Positions 7,510 to 14,183 of a stretch of 15,839 bases of DNA are shown here, one piece after another. Position 1 is the stretch's first letter. Every line of letters begins with the position of its first letter. The translations under genes and the position numbers were made by a program. The stretch is taken from the NCBI GenBank assembly GCA_031278115.1, contig JAITKZ010000033.1, forward strand, positions 1-15,839. Direction: 5' to 3'. The notes beneath the pieces are model-generated. The model was not told where the DNA came from and searched no databases. It was given only the letters and a program-made list of their open reading frames with translations. The DNA is from Endomicrobium sp. Its GTDB lineage: Bacteria; Elusimicrobiota; Endomicrobiia; Endomicrobiales; Endomicrobiaceae.

Positions 7510-7755
7510 GTGGCAAGTATCTTAATTTTGTCAGTAGAAAAAAGAAACTCTTGCGCTGCAAAAATTCAAGAAGCTCTAACAAATTCTGGTTGCCAAATAA
7601 GAACAAGACTTGGCATTCATGATAGTTCTTCAGATTCTTGCTCTGATAAGGGACTTATAATCTTAGAGATACTATCCGAAGAAGAATTAATAAAACCGCT
7701 GCTTACAAAACTTGAAAACCTAGATGGCGTAAGAGCTAAATTTGTAACAATTTAG
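7510..7755 (+). CDS. TM1266-type iron-only hydrogenase system putative regulator (ACT-like)
   Basis: The protein has 81 residues. The GTG start is well supported by GGGAGG at 7499-7504, 5 nt upstream. The sequence fits the small ferredoxin-like (ACT/NikR-C-like) family named after Thermotoga TM1266: a beta-strand start (ASILILSVEKR), the conserved IRTRLGIHD at 30-38, a Cys at position 44, KGLIILEI near 47-54, and the terminal GVRAKFVTI. In other genomes this gene sits beside [FeFe]-hydrogenase maturases (HydE, HydF, HydG), and the family is thought to regulate that system. No hydrogenase or maturase gene is visible in this window. It follows the deacetylase after 33 nt and may share its transcript. 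Its stop overlaps the convergent cardiolipin synthase stop by 4 nt. Confidence 0.8.
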   Translation: MASILILSVEKRNSCAAKIQEALTNSGCQIRTRLGIHDSSSDSCSDKGLIILEILSEEELIKPLLTKLENLDGVRAKFVTI

Positions 7756-9224
7756 CTGTAAGGTGTCAACAATCTGTAAGCATTATTTCTAATGCGTTTT
7801 AAAAATGGCACTTGTTTACATTCATAAGCAGTCGTAAGTTTAGCGTTTTTCTTTTTTTCTTCCGCAATCTCGGTAAGTTTTTTTGCCAAGTTCTTACTGA
7901 ATACTTCCATGTTGGATTCAAAGTTAAGCTTAAAACTTCTCTCGTCCCAATTTGCTGAACCAACAAATACCCACTCGTTGTCAACTATAAAAATTTTACT
8001 GTGATCAAAAGGGCAAGATGTACGATATATTTTTACTCCGCTTTCTATCAATCGCAAAAAATTTGACTCAACTGCATAATTTAAAATTTTATGGTCGCTC
8101 TTTTCCGGTATTATTATTTCTACGTCAACATCTTTCATTGCCGCCATTTCAATTGCAGTTAAAATATTATTTTCTGGAAGGAAATAAGGAGTTACTATAA
8201 GAATTTTTTTTACTGCAGCATTTATTGCTCCTATAGTTATAAGTTCTATTATTCCATGTTTATTGTCAGGACCGTCAGGAATAATTCTTACTGGAATTGT
8301 CCCTTCTTTAGTATGAGTGACAGTCCTTGCAAAAGATTGAAATTTTGCACCTACGGCAAATTCCCAATCATCCTCAAAAATTTCCACCATTTGCTCTATA
8401 ACTGAGCCTTTAACTTCAAATGTTATGTCTAAGATTCCGTCTTTTAAGTTATGCGTAAGAATATTTTTTTTTGAAAGGTTCATGCCTCCAAAAAATGCAG
8501 TCTTTCCATCAATTATCATCATTTTTCTATGGTTTCTTAGGTTTACAAAAGGCATAGATATAGGAATATGTGGCGGCAAGAATACTCCGCATTCAATGCC
8601 CTGTATCTCTGATAATCTTTTCTCTATAGAACGGTGGAAAAATTTTAAAGTTCCAATACCGTCTACTAAAACTTTTACAGAAACTCCATTTTTAACGGCA
8701 GTTTTAAAAGCGTCAATAAATTTAACTGTTTCACTATCGTAATCAAATATATAGCTTGAAATTAAAACCTCTTTCTTTGCGCTTTTTATGGCTTTTAACA
8801 TTTTAGGGTAAGCCTCAATGCCATTTTGCAAAGGTTCAATAGAGTTGCTAAAAGCAAACGCTTGAGGATATATGTTATGTCCAAATGTTATGAATTGTTT
8901 GTAGTTTAATTGTTTGTAGTTTATAGGCAAGTTTTCAAAAATATTACTTATTATCTCATAGGAATATTTTTCTGACAAGTTTATCTTTTTCCTTAAGCGG
9001 CTGCCTTTTCTTTTTACTCTATTGATTCCAAAAAAAATATAAAGGATAGTTCCGATAAACGGTGATAAAAAAACCAATGCTATCCAACCTATTGCGCTTC
9101 TAACATCATTTTTGTGTAGCAGTATGTGCGCGCTTGTTCCAAAAGCTAATGCGATATAAATTCCGACTGCTATGACGGTATGAAAATCATGATTGATAAA
9201 GTTTGAAAAGATTTTTATAATCAT
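7752..9224 (-). CDS. cls: Cardiolipin synthase (phospholipase D family)
   Basis: Bacterial cardiolipin synthases of this type condense two phosphatidylglycerol molecules into cardiolipin and glycerol at the inner membrane. The protein has 490 residues, the normal length. Two N-terminal membrane helices (about 15-34 and 43-66, the PLDc_N region) are followed by a basic linker and two PLD domains. The first HKD motif is HRKMMIID (H232, K234, D239), followed by GKTAFFGGMN. The second is HSKIFIVD (H408, K410, D415), followed by NEWVFVGSANWDERSF. Both are intact. The ATG at 9224 has only a weak GGATT-type ribosome site. It is probably a single-gene unit: about 110 nt separate it from the divergent small frame at 9335, and no clear promoter is seen there. 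Its stop overlaps the convergent regulator gene. Confidence 0.92.
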   Translation of the reverse strand: MIIKIFSNFINHDFHTVIAVGIYIALAFGTSAHILLHKNDVRSAIGWIALVFLSPFIGTILYIFFGINRVKRKGSRLRKKINLSEKYSYEIISNIFENLPINYKQLNYKQFITFGHNIYPQAFAFSNSIEPLQNGIEAYPKMLKAIKSAKKEVLISSYIFDYDSETVKFIDAFKTAVKNGVSVKVLVDGIGTLKFFHRSIEKRLSEIQGIECGVFLPPHIPISMPFVNLRNHRKMMIIDGKTAFFGGMNLSKKNILTHNLKDGILDITFEVKGSVIEQMVEIFEDDWEFAVGAKFQSFARTVTHTKEGTIPVRIIPDGPDNKHGIIELITIGAINAAVKKILIVTPYFLPENNILTAIEMAAMKDVDVEIIIPEKSDHKILNYAVESNFLRLIESGVKIYRTSCPFDHSKIFIVDNEWVFVGSANWDERSFKLNFESNMEVFSKNLAKKLTEIAEEKKKNAKLTTAYECKQVPFLKRIRNNAYRLLTPYS

Positions 9225-9334
9225 TTAGAATCCTATTTTAATTTGTTTCCGACGCAGCAGTTTTAAATTTTTCCCCGTAAGAATGCTAGCATAGTTAGTC
9301 TGTTTTATCAAGAAAAAGAGTTAAAGGAATTGAA

Positions 9335-9580
9335 ATGAAAATAGAATTGTTGGGTAAAGCTGATTATAAAGATGTAATGATTGTATGGGATTGGAACAGT
9401 ATTAAAAGGCGAATTTTGATCAAGCCCGACATAGAAATCCCATTTTGCTATTTATTTGAAACGCTTGAAAAAGCCTGTTCTAAGTCAGCTACTATATCGT
9501 TAATATCTTCAATGCCTACGGAAATACGCACTTGGCTTGGTGTTATATCGGCTGCCTTTAATTCTTCAGGTGTTAAATGA
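9335..9580 (+). CDS. Hypothetical small protein or 5' gene remnant
   Basis: This 81-residue frame starts MKIELLGKADYKDVMIVWDW with a good AAAGGA ribosome site 6 nt before the ATG. Its first 38 codons lie in the otherwise empty gap between cardiolipin synthase and the lyase gene. The remainder runs antisense through the last 133 nt of the lyase. Such a long convergent overlap is unusual and the second half (from about residue 40) looks like shadow sequence, so this could be the surviving 5' end of a lost gene. No family is recognised. The gap 9225-9334 otherwise shows only AT-rich sequence without a convincing promoter. Confidence 0.3.
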   Translation: MKIELLGKADYKDVMIVWDWNSIKRRILIKPDIEIPFCYLFETLEKACSKSATISLISSMPTEIRTWLGVISAAFNSSGVK

Positions 9581-10668
9581 GCATGCGTCATAGATGCTGG
9601 ATGTTCAAGTAAACTTTCAACTCCGCCAAGACTAACTGCTAATTTTATTAGCTTTAAGCTGTTTACAAATTTTTTAGTTTCCTCAAAATTAAAATTCAAC
9701 TCAAAAGAAATCATACCGCCAAAAAGCGACATTTGTTTTTTTGCTATTTCGTAGCCGATATGGGATTTGAGTCCAGGATAATGAACAACTTTGACATATT
9801 TGGAAGTAGATAAGTATTCAGCAATTTTAGCAGCATTAGCGCAATGAGCCATCATTCTAACAGGCAAGGTTGTTATACTGCGTAAAAATAAAAAAGCATT
9901 GTCAGGAGACATAACGGACCCCGTACACTTTTCAATACCTTCAAGACGTATTTTTATTGCATCTTTTTTATCTGCTGTGCAAATTGCGCCGCCTAGAGCG
10001 TCGCTATGACCGCCTATATATTTAGTAAGCGAATGCACTACTATATTTGCACCTAACTTTAGAGGGTTTTGTAAATATGGAGTTGCAAATGTGTTATCAA
10101 CAACAACTTTTATTTCAGGGTTATGTTTGTGCGCTATATCGGCAATTTTTTTAATATCGTTAATTTTTAATGTTGGGTTGCAAGGGGATTCAAAATAGAC
10201 CATAGCTGTGTTTGGCTTTAAAGACTTACGTAATAAATCAAAATTATTAAAATCAACGAACTCTACACTAACACCAAATTTAGTTAAAATATCAAGCATT
10301 AATCCGTGTGTATCGCCATAGAGCGCAGTATCAGCCAAAAGATGGTCACCGGCTTTTAGAAATGTCCACATAGCGGTGGAAATAGCACCAAGTCCGCTTG
10401 CAGTTGCTACGCAATCTGTTGCAGATTCTAAAGAGGCAATTATATTTTCAAGTGTAGAGTTAGTAGGGTTACTAAGACGAGTATAAAGAAAATATCCGTT
10501 TCCGCTGCCTGCCATACCTGACATTATTCTTTCTGCCCGTTTTGTTAAATCATCTATGCTTTCAACTTCAAATGTGCTAGCACGATAAATTGGAGCTGTT
10601 ACAGAGCCGTATTGGTCGTGCAAAAATCCAGCGTGAATTGCCTGCGTACTTTTGTTTTGCATTTTCAT
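9448..10668 (-). CDS. Cys/Met metabolism PLP enzyme (cystathionine/methionine gamma-lyase family)
   Basis: This PLP-dependent trans-sulfuration family enzyme has 406 residues. The ATG at 10668 is chosen because GGAGG (complement of 10674-10678) lies 5 nt upstream; an extension to 10704 has no such site. Visible features are YxR of the cofactor site (Y62, R64 in LYTRLSNPTN), SGLGAIS at 91-97, DNTFATPYLQNPLKLGA, and the Schiff-base lysine in SLTKYIGGHSD (K216). The C-terminal SLGGVESLLEHPASMTH is typical of gamma-lyases. Where methionine gamma-lyases have a reactive Cys (YGCT), this protein has YGDT at 117-120. The reaction (cystathionine, methionine or O-acylhomoserine chemistry) therefore cannot be fixed. 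It lies 56 nt downstream of hisS on the same strand and is probably co-transcribed. Cytoplasmic. Confidence 0.88.
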   Translation of the reverse strand: MKMQNKSTQAIHAGFLHDQYGSVTAPIYRASTFEVESIDDLTKRAERIMSGMAGSGNGYFLYTRLSNPTNSTLENIIASLESATDCVATASGLGAISTAMWTFLKAGDHLLADTALYGDTHGLMLDILTKFGVSVEFVDFNNFDLLRKSLKPNTAMVYFESPCNPTLKINDIKKIADIAHKHNPEIKVVVDNTFATPYLQNPLKLGANIVVHSLTKYIGGHSDALGGAICTADKKDAIKIRLEGIEKCTGSVMSPDNAFLFLRSITTLPVRMMAHCANAAKIAEYLSTSKYVKVVHYPGLKSHIGYEIAKKQMSLFGGMISFELNFNFEETKKFVNSLKLIKLAVSLGGVESLLEHPASMTHAHLTPEELKAADITPSQVRISVGIEDINDIVADLEQAFSSVSNK

Positions 10669-10724
10669 AGCACCCTCCAAAGATTTAATTATATCTTTTG
10701 GCATAAACAGGCAAAAAAAATGTC

Positions 10725-11969
10725 TTATAATTTATTTATTTCTATTTCACTCTGTGTTTTATCCCTCATATTTTTTATCAAAACTTTACCATTTTCAAAT
10801 TCTGTTTTGGCAAAAACTATTGTTTTAGCTGCCTGTATTTTATCGGCAAATTTAAGTTGGTTTGTTAAGCTTTTGCCGTTTATAGGTCCAAAAACAGATA
10901 TATCTTTGTTGCCATTAATTCCATCTCTTGTTATCTTTACGGCAAAAGTAAATGCTTCACTAAACAGCTCTTGATCGGCAATAGCCACAAAGATTTTTTC
11001 AGGACTTTTTAAATTCTCAAAAAAACCGACACTCTGAGCCGCAAGTAAAACTCTTTCCGCTCCAAGAGCAAATCCTACGGCAGGCGTGTTTTGACCACCA
11101 ATTTCTTTAACAAGATTATCATATCTACCACCGGCTGCAAGAGCATCTTGTGAGCCTACTGCATCTGAGCGAACTTCAAAAACTGTTCTTGTATAATAAT
11201 CCAATCCTCTTACTAATTTACTGTTTACCGTAAAATTACAATTTGCTTTTTTCAGCAAAAGCTGAACTATATCAAAATTATCTTTACAGTCACAACAAAG
11301 ATAGTCCAACATCTCAGAAACATCAGTAAACTTACAAGAATCAATTTTACAGTCAAGAAGCCTTAAAGGATTCTTTTCAAGTCTTCTTACGCAGTCTTCG
11401 CACAAATCTTCAACAGAACTAAAATATTTAACTAAAGCTTCTCTAAAAAGAGGTCTGCATTTTTCACAGCCCAAAGAATTTATATGAATATTTATTTTAT
11501 CTATACCTAAAGAAGAAAGGACTTCTTGGGTTAAAATTATAATTTCCACATCAGCTGTGGGGGAAGAGCTTGCATAAATTTCAGCACCTAGTTGCCTAAA
11601 CTGTCTATATCTACCAGCTTGAGGTCTCTCATAGCGAAACATTTCACCTGAATAAAAAAATTTACATGCAGGGCTTGAAATGTCCATTCTGTGTTCAATA
11701 AAAGCTCTCGCAAGAGAAGCTGTCCCCTCTGGACGAAGAGCAAGTTTTCTTCCCTTTCTATCTTCAAAAACATACATTTCTTTTTCAACAATATCGGTAG
11801 CTTGCCCTATTGATCTTGTAAAAAGAGCAGCTTCTTCAAATATCGGCGTTCTGACTTCTTCAAAACCATGCCTTATAAAAATCTCTTTTGCTTTTTGTTC
11901 TAACAAATTTAGTCCTACTACTGTTTCCCCAAAAATATCACGGGTTCCTCTCGGAGACTTATAATTCAT
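10725..11969 (-). CDS. hisS: Histidyl-tRNA synthetase
   Basis: This class II synthetase charges tRNA-His with histidine. The 414 residues match the bacterial length. The N-terminus SPRGTRDIFG is the usual start. Motif 2 is in the FFYSGEMFRYERPQAGRYRQ region (about 104-123). The histidine-specific HisA loop RGLDYYTRTVFE starts at R254, the catalytic Arg. Motif 3 lies in AAGGRYDNL and VGFALGAERV; GAERV replaces the commoner GLERL. A Cys-rich insert (CEKCRPLF, LCEDCVRRL, LLDCK, CCDCK) is more cysteine-dense than in most relatives. The C-terminal anticodon-binding domain follows. The ATG at 11969 overlaps the upstream DUF502 stop by 4 nt (ATGA), suggesting translational coupling. Confidence 0.95.
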   Translation of the reverse strand: MNYKSPRGTRDIFGETVVGLNLLEQKAKEIFIRHGFEEVRTPIFEEAALFTRSIGQATDIVEKEMYVFEDRKGRKLALRPEGTASLARAFIEHRMDISSPACKFFYSGEMFRYERPQAGRYRQFRQLGAEIYASSSPTADVEIIILTQEVLSSLGIDKINIHINSLGCEKCRPLFREALVKYFSSVEDLCEDCVRRLEKNPLRLLDCKIDSCKFTDVSEMLDYLCCDCKDNFDIVQLLLKKANCNFTVNSKLVRGLDYYTRTVFEVRSDAVGSQDALAAGGRYDNLVKEIGGQNTPAVGFALGAERVLLAAQSVGFFENLKSPEKIFVAIADQELFSEAFTFAVKITRDGINGNKDISVFGPINGKSLTNQLKFADKIQAAKTIVFAKTEFENGKVLIKNMRDKTQSEIEINKL

Positions 11970-12649
11970 CTCTTTAAGTCCTTTATCTCTTGTATTTCTT
12001 CCTTCAATTGTATCTTTTTGGTATTCTTGTCCATTTCTATTACGCCCACTGAAATAATAAACTGGAAAGCCTGTTCAACGCTATAATTACTATATATAAT
12101 ATCTTCCTCTTTCATTAAAAACAAAAAACCTGTAGTAGGATTTGGAGTTGTCGGCATAAATACGCAAATGCGTTTTTCGTTATTAACTTTTTGTTCTCCT
12201 GTTAAAAAAGCAACAGAATAAATATCTTTTGTAGGATAAGGGACAAAAACAACTTGCTTAAAACTTTTTTTACTGTCTTTGCCGAATATAGAATTTACAA
12301 ACTGTTTTGCTGCAGAATGGACTGTTCCAAAGATAGGAAGTTTTTCTATAAGTTTTTCAATTGAAATTAAAGTTTTCTTACCGAACGCCTTGTTTGCAAT
12401 AAATCCGAGAATTATTATGCTTATCAAAGACAAACAAAAACTTGAGACTTTACCCACTACTTGTATCCAGTAGTTGTCAATTAAAAAATATTTTATGATG
12501 GGCAAAGTAAAACTGCTTACCCATTTAAAAAGTATCGCTATTACAAAATACATCAACCATAATGGAATTATAACTATCAACCCCATTATCATATATTTTT
12601 TAATTGAAACGCCTAGTCTTTCTCTGACGTTATTTTCTTCATTTTCCAT
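11966..12649 (-). CDS. DUF502 family membrane protein
   Basis: The protein has 227 residues from the ATG at 12649. A TTG two codons upstream is less likely, and AAGG lies about 9 nt before the ATG. There are two membrane segments (about 20-42 and 62-86) and a soluble C-terminal domain. The DUF502 hallmarks are present: LPIFGTVHSAAKQ (104-116), VFVPYPTKDIYSVAFLTG, and PTTPNPTTGF (166-175), then SVEQAFQFIISVGVI. The family's molecular role is not established. The start overlaps the end of the phosphohexomutase gene by 11 nt and the stop overlaps hisS by 4 nt, placing it in the middle of a coupled operon. Confidence 0.88.
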   Translation of the reverse strand: MENEENNVRERLGVSIKKYMIMGLIVIIPLWLMYFVIAILFKWVSSFTLPIIKYFLIDNYWIQVVGKVSSFCLSLISIIILGFIANKAFGKKTLISIEKLIEKLPIFGTVHSAAKQFVNSIFGKDSKKSFKQVVFVPYPTKDIYSVAFLTGEQKVNNEKRICVFMPTTPNPTTGFLFLMKEEDIIYSNYSVEQAFQFIISVGVIEMDKNTKKIQLKEEIQEIKDLKR

Positions 12650-14057
12650 AAACAAAAACCTTCCCCGCTTTTAAAAGTTTATTAAGTTTTGTCTGCGAAT
12701 CTGACTCCGCGTATACTCTAACCACAGGTTCTGTTCCTGAAAATCTAAAACCTATCCAGTTATTCTCGTCTAAAATAAATTTATGTCCGTCAATTGTTAC
12801 ATTTTTTTGAATTTTCATACCCGCTATACTACTTGGAACTTTTGTTTTTAAAGTTTCTCTAAAAGTATCCATTTGTTCAGCCTGAAGATGAAAATTAAGT
12901 CTTGACGTCAAAACCTCGCCCGTCAACTTCTTAATATCTTTTAGCAACTCTTTTATAGACTTCTTGTTCATTGCTACGGCTTCAGCCATTAAAAGACATG
13001 CCAAAATACCGTCTTTCTCAGGGACATGTCCTCTTATTGTAAGACCACCGGATTCTTCTCCTCCAATTATAAATTTGTCAGGATTGTTTACCATAATGTC
13101 GCCTATATATTTAAAACCTACTGGAGTTTCTTCCAGTTCTACGCCTATCTTTGCAGCAAGTTTGTCTATAAGGTGCGTAGTCATAACGCTTCTTGCAACA
13201 ATTCCTGTCCAGCTTCTAGTTTTATTTAAATGATACAGCAAAACAGGAATAACTTGATTGGAGGTTACAAAAGTTCCATCAGAGTCTATAATGCCAAATC
13301 TGTCAGCATCGCCATCGGTAGAAAAGCCCAGCTTATAAGATTCTTTTTTTACTAAATCTTTAAGCTCAGAGAGGTTTTTTTCTGAAGGTTCAGGAGATCC
13401 TTTACCAAACATAGTATCTCTGTTCTTATTTATAGTAATATTGCGTATTCCAGCGTTGTCAAGTAATGCGTCTAGGTAGCCAACTGCTGTCCCGTGTAAT
13501 GCATCTACAGCTACTTTGATTTTTGACTTTTTTAAAGCTTTAAAATTTACGAGATCTTTTATCTTTTTTATGTAAGCACTCTGAGGGTTGTGCAGCTCTA
13601 TAAATTTATTTTTTACACCTTCGTCAAAAGGCATAGATTTTATATCTTTCGGCTGAATTAAAGAGCAATACTTTTCTATTTTTTGCGTTGTTTCGGGAAG
13701 AGCAGGACCACCCCACTCAGGAGAATATTTTAAGCCATTGTAGTTATAAGGATTATGGCTTGCCGTAAAGTTGATTCCCCCTGCAAGTCTGGAATGTATT
13801 ATGTCATAAGCTACTACAGGCGTTGGGGTATTCCTTTTGCAAAGTAATGCTTTTATCCCATTCCCAGCCAAGATTTCTGCTGCGGCTTTTGCAAAATCTT
13901 CAGACATGAATCTGGTGTCATATCCTATAATTACAGAGATTTTGGTGCCTTGTTCTTTTAACAAATTGGCTATTGCTTGAGTAGCGACAGCTACATTAGC
14001 ATAAGTAAAATCGTCAGCAATTATACCTCTCCAACCTGACGTACCAAATTTAATCAT
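12639..14057 (-). CDS. Phosphoglucomutase/phosphomannomutase (alpha-D-phosphohexomutase)
   Basis: This enzyme interconverts hexose 6-phosphate and hexose 1-phosphate through a phosphoserine, feeding sugar-nucleotide synthesis. The 472 residues fit the family. All four active-site loops are intact: the phosphoserine loop TASHNP with S100, the Mg-binding loop DGDADR (D248, D250, D252, R253), the sugar-specificity loop GGEESGG (332-338), and the phosphate-binding loop RFSGTEP (438-444). GEESGG does not separate glucose from mannose preference. GAGG lies 8 nt before the ATG. A 126-nt gap separates it from the broken guanylyltransferase/phosphomutase gene upstream, and that gap holds a candidate promoter. 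Downstream it overlaps DUF502 by 11 nt. Confidence 0.93.
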   Translation of the reverse strand: MIKFGTSGWRGIIADDFTYANVAVATQAIANLLKEQGTKISVIIGYDTRFMSEDFAKAAAEILAGNGIKALLCKRNTPTPVVAYDIIHSRLAGGINFTASHNPYNYNGLKYSPEWGGPALPETTQKIEKYCSLIQPKDIKSMPFDEGVKNKFIELHNPQSAYIKKIKDLVNFKALKKSKIKVAVDALHGTAVGYLDALLDNAGIRNITINKNRDTMFGKGSPEPSEKNLSELKDLVKKESYKLGFSTDGDADRFGIIDSDGTFVTSNQVIPVLLYHLNKTRSWTGIVARSVMTTHLIDKLAAKIGVELEETPVGFKYIGDIMVNNPDKFIIGGEESGGLTIRGHVPEKDGILACLLMAEAVAMNKKSIKELLKDIKKLTGEVLTSRLNFHLQAEQMDTFRETLKTKVPSSIAGMKIQKNVTIDGHKFILDENNWIGFRFSGTEPVVRVYAESDSQTKLNKLLKAGKVFVYGK

Positions 14058-14111
14058 AATTTTTTCCTCAGTCAGAATCTATATGGAGCAAGATGTAACA
14101 GCTCGCCTCCT

Positions 14112-14117
14112 ATTATA
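14112..14117 (-). promoter_or_regulatory. Candidate -10 element for the phosphomutase-DUF502-hisS operon
   Basis: On the minus strand a perfect TATAAT lies in the 126-nt gap, about 54 nt before the phosphomutase ATG. No good -35 is found at 16-18 bp. It is followed immediately by AGGAGG (complement of 14106-14111) that has no start codon at a usable distance, so that AGGAGG is probably not a working ribosome site. The rest of the gap shows only a weak 6-bp inverted repeat (14107-14112 with 14129-14134). Confidence 0.35.
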
Positions 14118-14183
14118 TTATCAAAAATTAGGAGTAGAATCTAATACTTGCATTTCTACACCAACTGTTATGAAACTACATAA

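Noticed and set aside
9283..9292. 10-bp palindrome ATGCTAGCAT in the gap before cardiolipin synthase
   Set aside because: About fifteen such 10-bp palindromes are expected by chance in a window of this size, and no second copy or operator context is seen.
14107..14134. 6-bp inverted repeat CTCCTA/TAGGAG as a terminator after the fusion gene
   Set aside because: The stem is short with a 16-nt loop and lacks a U-tract in the right orientation.
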